Positions 16,678 through 25,161 of a stretch of 51,382 nucleotides of DNA are shown here, one piece after another. Position 1 is the first letter of the stretch; every line of letters starts with the position of its first letter. Below the pieces are notes generated by a model. That model was given only the letters and a program-made list of their open reading frames with translations, made no database searches and was not told where the DNA came from. This DNA is from Deltaproteobacteria bacterium (lineage in GTDB: Bacteria; Desulfobacterota; Desulfomonilia; Desulfomonilales; Desulfomonilaceae). Location: the NCBI GenBank assembly GCA_021777225.1, contig JAJYDQ010000023.1, positions 1-51,382 on the forward strand, read 5' to 3'. Made by a program: the position numbers and the translations under genes.

Positions 16678-17745
16678 CTATTTCAGGGACATCGCTTGTT
16701 CCGGACAGATTTCCTGGCAGCAAAAGCATGTTACACATTTTTCAGGATCGACTTCGGGGATCTGGTCGCCCATGGACAAAGCCGAGACGGGGCATTGTTC
16801 GACACAAGTTCCACATCCTGTGCATCGATCAGGGTCAGCTTGCGGTCTAAGCATCGTCCGGCTTCGCATGATGTTTTGTATGTTTTCGTTGTTGAAGAGC
16901 GCTTCACCGCCGAGAGGCGGCAGTTTGAAATTTTCAATTCGCTTCAGTTGCCCTATCACTTCAATTTTATCTAAATCATAGCTCCCCAAACCAAATTCCT
17001 GGGCCTTTTGAAGAAACCGTAGCTTTGCGGGATCACACCCCATCATCGTGGCGATTATAACGTCCAGTGCGACAGCGTTGTCCGACGCAAGCACGAGGCC
17101 AATATTTCGAAGGTCAGTACCGGCAGGTCCGTTACCCTCCATGCCTATTACAGCGTCTACTATGAAGAGGTCCGGAGGTCGTAAACGAAAAACTTGAGTA
17201 ACAACTTCATGAAATCGATTCGGGTTCCCTGCCGCTCTGTGGAGGGCGGCTTTCTGAGCGCCGGGCAGGATGCCGTAACTGTTTTTGATTGCTCCTGTCA
17301 TCACAGTCAGACCATGAGTTTTGAATTTGGGCAGGCTAATTACTATATCCGCTTCCATGACGGCCCGGGAAACGCTAACCGAGGGCATGAAATCCGGATT
17401 GAAATCCAACTTTATGGAATCGTTCCCGATATTGCGGTAATAACCTTTGGCGGCTTCTGTCAGACCTGTTCTTTCGAAACTTTCTTCATTGGCTCCATAG
17501 CTGAACAGGCCAGGATTGTCCCCAACAACAATTGACGCGGGTCCCATAGACTCAACTTTGTTCACAACCGCCCGGACCATGGCCGGATTTGTGGCGATCG
17601 CTTCTTTCGCCTCCGAGGAACGGAGTACATTGGGTTTTAAAAGGACCTTTTTCCCGGTCAAAATTTGAGGGAATATCTCAAACGCCTTTTCAACGGCCAG
17701 ATGTATATTTTCATAATTAGCCGGCTCAATCATTACTTTAAACAT
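16678..17745 (-). CDS. DUF362 iron-sulfur protein with C-terminal 2[4Fe-4S] ferredoxin domain
   Basis: A 355-residue protein. Residues to about 290 match the DUF362 family (KKVLLKPNVLRS, VGDNPG, the ISLPKFKTHGLTVMTGAIKN segment, LVLASDNAVALD). The C-terminus has two ferredoxin motifs, CTGCGTCVEQCP and CVTCFCCQEICP, enough for two [4Fe-4S] clusters. DUF362 proteins are common in anaerobes and their reaction is mostly unknown; an electron-transfer or redox-sensing role is inferred from the clusters. GAGG lies 8 bases before the ATG. It is first in a probable two-gene unit with the downstream acyl-CoA ligase and is divergent from gnd. Confidence 0.87.
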   Translation of the reverse strand: MFKVMIEPANYENIHLAVEKAFEIFPQILTGKKVLLKPNVLRSSEAKEAIATNPAMVRAVVNKVESMGPASIVVGDNPGLFSYGANEESFERTGLTEAAKGYYRNIGNDSIKLDFNPDFMPSVSVSRAVMEADIVISLPKFKTHGLTVMTGAIKNSYGILPGAQKAALHRAAGNPNRFHEVVTQVFRLRPPDLFIVDAVIGMEGNGPAGTDLRNIGLVLASDNAVALDVIIATMMGCDPAKLRFLQKAQEFGLGSYDLDKIEVIGQLKRIENFKLPPLGGEALFNNENIQNIMRSRTMLRPQADPDRCTGCGTCVEQCPVSALSMGDQIPEVDPEKCVTCFCCQEICPEQAMSLK

Positions 17746-18011
17746 TTTAAAACCTCACTTGTGAAACCAATGTGACCAAATTGCCACAATATGTTATATT
17801 TTTACAAACACTAATAGGTATATGGGCCTTCGTCAAGGGTAAGTCAGTTTTATTAAATTCGTATCATACTTCAAAAGTTAAGAATGAGTTGCCGGGTATC
17901 GAATTAAAAAATGCTGTTGGCGATGCCACGGTCTGTTAGCCGCTCTTTATACAGCGAGTTGGAGCTGTTTCAAAAGACAAAGATTATTCTTGTAGGCAGA
18001 AGGATTCTACC

Positions 18012-19034
18012 ATGAAACTCGGAATGATCGGCCTTGGAAGAATGGGCGGAAACATGTCTCGTCGATTAATGAGCGCAGGCCATGAAATGATAGTCTATTC
18101 CGCTACAGCGAAAACCAGAGAAGCTTTCGCAAATGAGACAGGAGCGTTTGCCGCTAAGTCTATAGAAGAGATGGCGGCGAAACTCGAATCTCCAAGATTG
18201 GTCTGGATGATGGTTCCCGCTGCGGTGGTAGATCAAACATTGGGAAACCTCTCGCGCGTTATGCAGAGGGGAGATGTCATCGTCGATGGCGGTAATTCCT
18301 ATTATGTTGACGATATCCGACGCGGGAAAGAACTTAAAGAACACGGAATTCATTACGTTGACTGTGGTACTAGCGGCGGTGTATGGGGATTGGAAAGAGG
18401 GTACTGTCTGATGATTGGCGGAGAAGACGATGTGGTGAAACGGCTTGATCCCGTTTTCGCCGCCTTGGCTCCAGGTGTGGACTCGGCGCCACGTATTCCC
18501 GGACGAGACAAAATGGAAGGAACTGCTCAGTCTGGTTATCTCCATTGTGGAGCAAACGGCGCAGGGCATTTTGTCAAAATGGTCCACAACGGAATTGAGT
18601 ATGGCATGATGGCCGCATACGCTGAAGGACTAAATATTTTGAAGCATGCCAATATCGGTAAAATCCATCAGACCGAAGACGCAGAGACCACACCTCTGCG
18701 TGACCCCGAACAATACCTATACGATTTTGACCTCAAAGACATTGCGGAATTGTGGCGACACGGAAGTGTTATTTCTTCCTGGTTGCTGGATCTTACGGCG
18801 ACAGCTCTGTTGAATGACCCAGGCTTGACGAGATTTTCCGGACAGGTGTCAGATTCAGGTGAGGGGCGTTGGACGATAAAGGCGGCCATAGATGAAGCTG
18901 TGCCGGTTCCGGTTTTGGCGGCTGCTCTTTTCCAACGATTCGACTCACGCGGGGAAGCGGAGTTTGCTGAAAAATTGATGTCCGCAATGCGCTACGAATT
19001 TGGTGGCCATCTCGAGAAGCCGTTGAAGCCATGA
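18012..19034 (+). CDS. gnd: 6-phosphogluconate dehydrogenase, decarboxylating (short type)
   Basis: Oxidises 6-phosphogluconate to ribulose 5-phosphate, CO2 and reduced NAD(P). At 340 residues it belongs to the short bacterial class (about 300-340), not the 470-residue E. coli type. It has the Rossmann motif MIGLGRMGGNMSRRL, the substrate signature DGGNSYYVDDIRRGKEL, the catalytic HFVKMVHNGIEYGMM region with Lys and Asn, and the linker YCLMIGG. AGAAGGA lies about 8 bases upstream of the ATG. It is followed by 6-phosphogluconolactonase, so the two oxidative pentose phosphate steps are together. The glucose-6-phosphate dehydrogenase gene is not in the window. Confidence 0.93.
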   Translation: MKLGMIGLGRMGGNMSRRLMSAGHEMIVYSATAKTREAFANETGAFAAKSIEEMAAKLESPRLVWMMVPAAVVDQTLGNLSRVMQRGDVIVDGGNSYYVDDIRRGKELKEHGIHYVDCGTSGGVWGLERGYCLMIGGEDDVVKRLDPVFAALAPGVDSAPRIPGRDKMEGTAQSGYLHCGANGAGHFVKMVHNGIEYGMMAAYAEGLNILKHANIGKIHQTEDAETTPLRDPEQYLYDFDLKDIAELWRHGSVISSWLLDLTATALLNDPGLTRFSGQVSDSGEGRWTIKAAIDEAVPVPVLAAALFQRFDSRGEAEFAEKLMSAMRYEFGGHLEKPLKP

Positions 19035-19100
19035 TAAGTAATAGTTGACGCCATAGTGGGCGTGTAATGTTGCACTAGTCGGTTAGCAAGAAAGTGATAA

Positions 19101-19808
19101 TTGTCAGTGTTATTTAAGGTTTTCCCAGATGAAGATTCGGTTGCGGCGGCGGCCGCCTCAATTATAGCGGGGAAAGCCAGGGTGGCTGTCGAAGAGCGCG
19201 GACGATTCATACTGGCTGTCAGCGGTGGTAAGACGCCTTGGAAGATGCTGAGCGCTCTGGCAGGACAAGATGTGCCTTGGCGGTATACCCACGTAATCCA
19301 GGTGGATGAGCGTGTTGCGCCTGAGGCCGACCCGGACCGCAACCTCACTCACTTGGAAAAATGTTTGCTTGAGAATACGCCAATAGCCAAAGAAAATATT
19401 CATCCAATGCCAGTGGATAGAGATGACCTGGGCTCCGGAATTCTCCAATACGCTTTAATTCTCCATGAGATTGCAGGAACACCCCCGGTCATGGATTTGG
19501 TTCACCTGGGCCTTGGTCTGGATGGCCACACGGCCTCACTTGTCCCTGGAGATCCGGTCCTGGAGTTGACATACCAGGATGTGGCCCTGACAGAGGCCTA
19601 CCAGGGTAGGCGTAGAATGACGCTGACCTATCCGATGCTTAATCGTTCCCGGAACATCCTCTGGCTTGTGACAGGAAGCGATAAGGCGACTATTCTCATG
19701 AAACTTCAAGACGGAGATCCGTCGCTTCCTGCCAGTAAAGTCAGGAGAGACCGAGTTATAGTGCTTGCCGATGAAGCGGCCGCTAAACAGTTGCGAAGAC
19801 AAAAATAG
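19101..19808 (+). CDS. pgl: 6-phosphogluconolactonase
   Basis: Hydrolyses 6-phosphogluconolactone, the step before Gnd. The 235 residues match the Pgl/DevB class of the NagB fold: FILAVSGGKTPWKML at about 36-50, IQVDERVAPEADPDRNL at 66-82, and LVHLGLGLDGHTASLVPGD with the conserved GxDGHTAS. The end (TYPMLNRSRNILWLVTG) is also typical. The start is TTG 19101 or GTG 19107; neither has a strong ribosome binding site. It follows gnd by 66 bases on the same strand, consistent with one operon. Confidence 0.92.
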   Translation: MSVLFKVFPDEDSVAAAAASIIAGKARVAVEERGRFILAVSGGKTPWKMLSALAGQDVPWRYTHVIQVDERVAPEADPDRNLTHLEKCLLENTPIAKENIHPMPVDRDDLGSGILQYALILHEIAGTPPVMDLVHLGLGLDGHTASLVPGDPVLELTYQDVALTEAYQGRRRMTLTYPMLNRSRNILWLVTGSDKATILMKLQDGDPSLPASKVRRDRVIVLADEAAAKQLRRQK

Positions 19809-19892
19809 AACGCGAAAATAGCCCCTGAAATTCATATTCTTAAATTCGCGTCCAGACTCTAAAAGTTTTCTTCACTTCAAAAGTCACGTGCG

Positions 19893-21449
19893 ATGCTTTT
19901 CAACTCCTATGTGTTCATATTTGCCTATTTTCCCGTTGTATTTGTGATTTTCTACCTCCTTGGGAAGCGTAGTCATCGCTTGGCGGCTAGTTGGCTTGGA
20001 TTGGCGTCGCTATTCTTCTATGGCTGGTGGGATGTCCGATATGTGCCATTGCTCGTTGCGTCGATCCTGGTGAACTATGCGTTTGGGATCGTTCTTTCCG
20101 GGAATTGCTCCCAAAGCAATAGAAAATCGATCCTGATAACAGCGATTGCTTCCAACCTGGGCCTGCTGGCCATCATGAAGTATACAAACTTCTTCATTAC
20201 AACAGCTAATAATGTTCTTCTTCCTCTAAACCTCTGGTCAATCCCCATATTGGACATTGTATTACCTCTCGGGATCTCGTTCTTTACCTTTACCCAAATC
20301 GCTTTCCTGGTAGATACCTACCGTGGTCACGTAAACGAGAGAAATTTCGTTCATTACTTGCTGTTTGTATCTTATTTTCCTCACCTCATAGCAGGGCCGG
20401 TGATACACCACAAACAGATGATGCCTCAGTTTTCCCAGGATTCTACGTACAGTGTCTCTTACAACAATATTGCTCTGGGTGTGACGTTTTTCAGTATAGG
20501 TTTATTCAAGAAAGTATTGTTGGCTGACGGGATTGCCATCTACGCGAATGGTCTTTTCAACGCTGTAGCTGGAGGTGGCAATCCGACGTTCTTTGAAGCA
20601 TGGGCCGCAGCGATCGCATACGCGTTGCAACTTTATTTCGATTTCTCCGGTTACTGCGATATGGCTATCGGCATATCGCTCTTTCTCAACATCAAACTGC
20701 CTGTCAACTTTGATTCACCATACAAGTCCTCTGACATAATCGAGTTCTGGCGGCGATGGCACATGACCCTTTCCGCTTTCTTGCGAGATTATCTATATAT
20801 ACCGCTTGGAGGCAATCGACACGGTAAACTGATGCGATATAGAAATATCATGATAACCATGTTGCTCGGAGGACTATGGCATGGGGCTGGTTGGACATTC
20901 GTGCTCTGGGGCGGTCTTCACGGCGCTTATTTGGTAATCAATAATGAATGGAAAAAGATCACAGGCGGTGGACTGAACACCTTTTTATCAGAACATATCG
21001 CCAAACTCGTAGGGTGCGCCGTAACCTTTACCGCTGTTGTCGTGGCGTGGGTACCATTCCGATCAGAAAGTATTTCAACATCGATGAAATTTTATTCGGG
21101 AATGCTCGGACTAAATGGGATAAGTTTTCCGGTTTCTTGGGGACCGCCGTTACAAGGATCGGCGCCATTTAAGTTTCTTACTTTCTCGGGACTCTTGCCT
21201 TTGCTGGGCTCGAATTCCTATGAACCGTGCCTTTGGCTTTTGGTTGGGCTGGTCATAGTCTTTTGCCTGCCCAACGCTCAACAAATAGCTGGATCGCTTA
21301 GCTTTGACGACAGTAGCGAATCCTCTCTCCCGCTCGAAAGATCATTAATTTGGAAGAGGGCCGGTATGGCGTTTCTGACCGGAGGACTTCTTTACATTTC
21401 ATTTATCAGTTTGGGAAGGCCATCACCTTTCCTTTACTTTCAGTTCTAA
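19893..21449 (+). CDS. MBOAT-family membrane O-acyltransferase (AlgI-like)
   Basis: A 518-residue multi-spanning membrane O-acetyltransferase of the MBOAT/AlgI type, which moves acyl groups across the membrane onto extracellular polysaccharides. The N-terminus MLFNSYVFIFAYFPVV is typical of AlgI/DltB relatives. Further family marks are LPLGISFFTFTQIAFLVD, the IEFWRRWHMTLSAFLRDYLY block, and the catalytic His region LLGGLWHGAGWTFVLWG. The next gene, 2 bases after its stop, encodes an SGNH-type partner, as in alginate acetylation operons. No other alginate gene is near, so the polysaccharide is unknown. The ATG has no clear Shine-Dalgarno. Confidence 0.92.
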   Translation: MLFNSYVFIFAYFPVVFVIFYLLGKRSHRLAASWLGLASLFFYGWWDVRYVPLLVASILVNYAFGIVLSGNCSQSNRKSILITAIASNLGLLAIMKYTNFFITTANNVLLPLNLWSIPILDIVLPLGISFFTFTQIAFLVDTYRGHVNERNFVHYLLFVSYFPHLIAGPVIHHKQMMPQFSQDSTYSVSYNNIALGVTFFSIGLFKKVLLADGIAIYANGLFNAVAGGGNPTFFEAWAAAIAYALQLYFDFSGYCDMAIGISLFLNIKLPVNFDSPYKSSDIIEFWRRWHMTLSAFLRDYLYIPLGGNRHGKLMRYRNIMITMLLGGLWHGAGWTFVLWGGLHGAYLVINNEWKKITGGGLNTFLSEHIAKLVGCAVTFTAVVVAWVPFRSESISTSMKFYSGMLGLNGISFPVSWGPPLQGSAPFKFLTFSGLLPLLGSNSYEPCLWLLVGLVIVFCLPNAQQIAGSLSFDDSSESSLPLERSLIWKRAGMAFLTGGLLYISFISLGRPSPFLYFQF

Positions 21450-21451
21450 TT

Positions 21452-22555
21452 ATGAAACCAGCGTCTTATCTTAGAAATTTGGCTTTTGTGTTTATAACGT
21501 TGTGCATATTCGGCGCAGCAATAGCCTTTATTGGCGATAGCGCCCACTTATTCCACTCAGGATATGAAAGAAAAATCGCAGAATCTCTTAACTCGAATCA
21601 TTTTGTTGAGGGCGTAACAAATTATGACGAAAGACTTGTACAAAAATTCCGTTTAAACAGTTTACCAGATGGGACGAAACTGAACACAATCATCCTGGGA
21701 TCATCCAGAACAATGCAAATTTCAGAGAATTTGTTCAGAAAAAGAACCATCAATCTTTCCGTATCTGGAGCCGGCATTGAAGATTACCTAGCGTTGTATC
21801 ATCTTGCAAAGAGGTTCAATCCTAAAAGGGTACTAATCGGAGTTGACCCTTGGGTTTTCAACGCCAGGAACGGTTTGGTTGGGTGGAAAACACTTTCCGA
21901 CGAATTCCTGGCTGAATCGAGTAATCTCGGGCTGTGTAGCAGGCCCGTCATAAAGTTCAATGAGGATGTTTGGTTACAACTCATCAATATTAAATATATC
22001 AAATCAAGTTTGCGGACCAATATCAAGGAAAGGTTTTTGGCTATACTGAGTGGTTTTGATCGTCAAGATTTGGTAATGACTACGGCTGAAAATCCATGCC
22101 CGGACAAAGATGGCCTTCGACCTGATGGCACAAGAATATACAACTCAAGTTTTTCGCTCCTTTCGCCAGATCAGGTTGAAGCGTCGGCTATTCAGTATGC
22201 CACTCCACCCATCAACTTATTGTCAGGATTTGACAGGATCGATGAAAATTATTGGGGTCTTTTCAAACAATTGATTTCAGATATGGCGAAAAAGTCAGAA
22301 GTCGTAATCGTTCTGCCTCCTTTTCACCCCTCCTCTTACAAGAGAATTATCGTCAAAGTAGGTATTATCCATGAAGTCGAGCAAAAACTTATAAAGTTTG
22401 CGGCCGATAATGGTCTTCAATTGATAGGTTCATATGATCCTGAAAAAGTTGGTTGCAATAAATTTGGTTTCTGGGATGGCCTTCATCCTAAAACCGTCTG
22501 TATTTCAAAAATGTTCGGCACGACAAACAGGAACGTCACAGTGTTTAAACATTAG
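21452..22555 (+). CDS. SGNH-hydrolase-like O-acetylation partner (AlgJ/AlgX-like)
   Basis: A 367-residue protein with an N-terminal signal anchor (about residues 8-27, LAFVFITLCIFGAAIAFIG) and a periplasmic domain. The motif ILGSSRTMQI has the block I Ser of SGNH enzymes and WDGLHPK near the end holds the DxxH pair of block V, so the catalytic triad seems present. In alginate and similar systems such proteins take the acetyl group from the MBOAT protein and transfer it to sugar. It starts 2 bases after the MBOAT stop, which implies translational coupling. Overall similarity to named families is weak, so the assignment rests on motifs and pairing. Confidence 0.75.
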   Translation: MKPASYLRNLAFVFITLCIFGAAIAFIGDSAHLFHSGYERKIAESLNSNHFVEGVTNYDERLVQKFRLNSLPDGTKLNTIILGSSRTMQISENLFRKRTINLSVSGAGIEDYLALYHLAKRFNPKRVLIGVDPWVFNARNGLVGWKTLSDEFLAESSNLGLCSRPVIKFNEDVWLQLINIKYIKSSLRTNIKERFLAILSGFDRQDLVMTTAENPCPDKDGLRPDGTRIYNSSFSLLSPDQVEASAIQYATPPINLLSGFDRIDENYWGLFKQLISDMAKKSEVVIVLPPFHPSSYKRIIVKVGIIHEVEQKLIKFAADNGLQLIGSYDPEKVGCNKFGFWDGLHPKTVCISKMFGTTNRNVTVFKH

Positions 22556-22635
22556 GCTGGTCACATCGAAAGGATGCAGATTCATGATCTGAACACTTTG
22601 ACAAACGCACAAGGACCAGCAGTTCGGCGAGCCTT

Positions 22636-23700
22636 TCAGAAAGTGTATCCAATCTTTCCTCCGAATATCCAATTGCTTCTGTCAAATATGATATCAATCG
22701 GCATATTGACCCCACCAACACTTGCCCCCACGGTTCGTTCCATTCGCAAGTAAGTGAATCGAACAAAACTTCCCATCAGCCAGCTATCTCTTTGCATTGA
22801 ATATTCCGCAAGGGCTTCAAAAAAGTATCCAGTGCTCGAAAGTGTGGTGGCGTAAATGGATGTCGGTTGATTTGTTAAATCCATATTTTCGTTGTACGTG
22901 AGGCTTGCAGGTAGAATAGGGCACCCATATGCGGCCACTTTGACGCTGCTTCGGCAGTCAGGTTTCCCTTCCATGAAGACCCCTGTGTACGGAATATAGG
23001 AATTTGTATTCAACGACCCAAAATCAGCGTTGGGCGCTACAAATCCTACCTGATTTCTCGCGTCGTTGAAATTGGTTATTAATGATGTCCATCTAAATCC
23101 GGCGAGACCGCTAATAAGGGGGGCGAATTGATAAGTCGCGGCAGCGTTGATTTCCCACCATTGAACATCAGGATTCCATTGTCTGGCTGCAGTCGGGGAG
23201 CTATATATCGTATATGATTGTACAGAGGTAGGCTGGAGAGAAAAAAGGTGAGCGCCGGAGACAATAACACTGATATTCTGCGCTATCGTCATTGGCATCG
23301 CAAACTCCAACCAGATTCCTTGAAGATCAAAATCGTTTCTCGTCAGTGATATTTGCCCCGCTGTGGCAGGACCATCAAATCGTGTTTGAAATGTCGCCCC
23401 GTGACTTCGATAGAGGTAGCCCACATATGCTGATGGCTCGGAACTCGTAGTTTTGCATGGTTGAGGGAAGCACGGAAACGGGACTTGAGTGTTAGTCACA
23501 AATCCGTTGCCTTGCCTGTTGGTTACGACATTTCTATTCATAGGAGAACGCTTGACGACGTGGGGTTGGGTCGCCATTCTCGGAAAACTCTGGACTGAAT
23601 CCTGAGTATTCCAGGTTTGTTCTTGAGCCATAGCCCACGGTGCATAAACACCGACGAACATGATGGCGCATGCTATCCAACGAACAGAAAACATTTTCAT
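22636..23700 (-). CDS. putative outer-membrane beta-barrel protein
   Basis: A 354-residue exported protein. It starts with a signal peptide (MKMFSVRWIACAIMFVGVYA, cleavage probably after AMA at residue 25). The rest alternates polar and aromatic/hydrophobic residues in strand-like stretches (AYVGYLYRSHGATFQTRF, GIWLEFAMPM, WWEINAAATYQF) and ends IFGGKIGYTF, the C-terminal Phe signal for BAM insertion. GAGGA precedes the ATG. I do not recognise a named family, and porin, adhesin or structural roles are open. It stands alone with an AT-rich upstream region (23701-23830) and converges on the SGNH gene. Confidence 0.7.
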   Translation of the reverse strand: MKMFSVRWIACAIMFVGVYAPWAMAQEQTWNTQDSVQSFPRMATQPHVVKRSPMNRNVVTNRQGNGFVTNTQVPFPCFPQPCKTTSSEPSAYVGYLYRSHGATFQTRFDGPATAGQISLTRNDFDLQGIWLEFAMPMTIAQNISVIVSGAHLFSLQPTSVQSYTIYSSPTAARQWNPDVQWWEINAAATYQFAPLISGLAGFRWTSLITNFNDARNQVGFVAPNADFGSLNTNSYIPYTGVFMEGKPDCRSSVKVAAYGCPILPASLTYNENMDLTNQPTSIYATTLSSTGYFFEALAEYSMQRDSWLMGSFVRFTYLRMERTVGASVGGVNMPIDIIFDRSNWIFGGKIGYTF

Positions 23701-23980
23701 GGCAGTCCTCGTTGTTGTTTTATATATGATGATAAATTATTTATATTAACAGTATTATACATATATTATATAAAGTATAACATATATAGTTGCGTACAGT
23801 AAACTAAAATAAATGAATTAAACAATAAACATTATGCAAGTGACTGATGTTCGGTGTTGACTGTATTCGCGGGGTAGGTTTATCCTAAACACGAGGTGAG
23901 CTGTTTGAAATTTCGTTAGCCCCGCAATTCAGGAATTGGATTCTGCCTCGTGACATGTTCCGAACTTGAAGGAGTTGGTT

Positions 23981-25099
23981 ATGCCCAATCTATTCGAAAG
24001 AAGTTCTATAAAATCATTGGAATTGGAAAATCGCGCGATCCGAAGCGCAACGTGGTCGGCTGTTTGTGATCAGAAAGGCTATGTAACTGATCGCGCTATA
24101 GAATTTTATGGAAATTTGGCCTCTGGTGGAATTGGGCTGATAGTCACTGGTTTTCAATACGTCATGGCGAACTCAATCGCAATGTCCAATCAAATGGGTA
24201 ATTACAGAGACGATATGACAGATGGGCTGAAACGATTCGCTGAGGCGGTCCATTCAAAGGGCGGCAAGATTATGGCTCAACTCGCGCATGCGGGCAGCAG
24301 GGCGAACCCGGATCTGTTTATGGAAGAAGGTGAACTTTGGGGTCCGTCTGCCGTCCCTGAACCTGGGACTGGCCGGATCCCAAAGGAGATGACTCGGGAA
24401 GAGATAATTACCGCGGTAGCGGCTTTCGCTGCTGCCGCTGCCAGAATCAAAGCCGCCGGCTTCGACGGTGTCCAGATTCACGGCGCCCACGGATATGGAA
24501 TCAATCAGTTCCTTTCCGGTTTCACAAACCGGCGTAATGACGCGTACGGAGGCGATATATCAAAGCGTTATCGTTTTCTCGGAGAAGTCCTGGAAGCGGT
24601 TAGAGGAACTGTAGGCAAAGACTACCCGGTTTTTATCAAACTTAGTGGATCGGACAACTATGAAGGCGGTCTTGTTCTGGAGGAGTCTCTGTATGTTGCC
24701 CGTCGTCTCGAACAGGACGGGATCGACTGCATTGAGGTTAGCGCAGGTAGCCGAGGTGTTCCTAGTGGTCTGGTTCCATCTATGCCGAACATCCTGAAAG
24801 AAGAGGATGAGGCATATTTGTCGGAGATGGCCCGCAGCTTCAAAGAAACTGTAAAAGTCCCAATCGTCACAGTTGGTGGAATCAGGTCTCCGAAGGTAGT
24901 TTCCCGTGTTCTGTCGGGAGGTTTGGCCGATTACGTGGCATTGTGCCGCCCCCTGATAAGAGAGCCTCATCTGATCAATCGATGGGCAAGCGGAGACACG
25001 GAGAAAGCAACTTGCATATCTTGCAACGGTTGTTTTGAAACCGGGCTATCGGGGCTTGGGGTTGTTTGTAAATTGGATCTGGAGAAAAAGGACAAATGA
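23981..25099 (+). CDS. NADH:flavin oxidoreductase of the Old Yellow Enzyme family with C-terminal Cys cluster
   Basis: FMN-dependent TIM-barrel oxidoreductase of 372 residues. It has NRAIRSATWSAVCD near the N-terminus, the QLAHAGSRA motif, the active-site strand FDGVQIHGAHGYGINQFLS, the NRRNDAYGGDISKRYRF segment, and PIVTVGGIRS for FMN phosphate. The C-terminus has cysteines 345, 348, 351 and 363 (CISCNGC, then 11 residues, then Cys). Dienoyl-CoA reductase-type members bind a [4Fe-4S] cluster with Cx2Cx3Cx11C; here the middle gap is one shorter and the extra flavodoxin-like domains are absent. A dienoyl-CoA or enone reductase is possible. ATG 23981 is chosen for AAGGAG 6 bases upstream. A strong hairpin follows the gene. 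Confidence 0.88.
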   Translation: MPNLFERSSIKSLELENRAIRSATWSAVCDQKGYVTDRAIEFYGNLASGGIGLIVTGFQYVMANSIAMSNQMGNYRDDMTDGLKRFAEAVHSKGGKIMAQLAHAGSRANPDLFMEEGELWGPSAVPEPGTGRIPKEMTREEIITAVAAFAAAAARIKAAGFDGVQIHGAHGYGINQFLSGFTNRRNDAYGGDISKRYRFLGEVLEAVRGTVGKDYPVFIKLSGSDNYEGGLVLEESLYVARRLEQDGIDCIEVSAGSRGVPSGLVPSMPNILKEEDEAYLSEMARSFKETVKVPIVTVGGIRSPKVVSRVLSGGLADYVALCRPLIREPHLINRWASGDTEKATCISCNGCFETGLSGLGVVCKLDLEKKDK

Positions 25100-25113
25100 T
25101 TCACATTTCTAAG

Positions 25114-25148
25114 ATGGGGAGAAGCCGCTTGAGTTGTCTTCTCCCCAT
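25114..25148. terminator. strong hairpin terminator between convergent genes
   Basis: ATGGGGAGAAG, 13-base loop, CTTCTCCCCAT: a perfect 11-bp stem starting 15 bases after the OYE-family stop. On the plus strand it is followed by TTAACTATTTT. It lies between that gene and the opposing ligase and may serve both. Confidence 0.8.
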
Positions 25149-25161
25149 TTAACTATTTTAG

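Noticed and set aside
17746-18011. TTGACG-17-TAGTGT as a promoter for the DUF362 gene
   Set aside because: The -35 is acceptable but the -10 is poor, and other equally good hexamers occur in this AT-rich gap.
19804-19858. Inverted ACGCGAA / TTCGCGT between pgl and the MBOAT gene as a terminator
   Set aside because: The stem is 7 bp with a loop of about 29 bases and no T-run; too weak to call.
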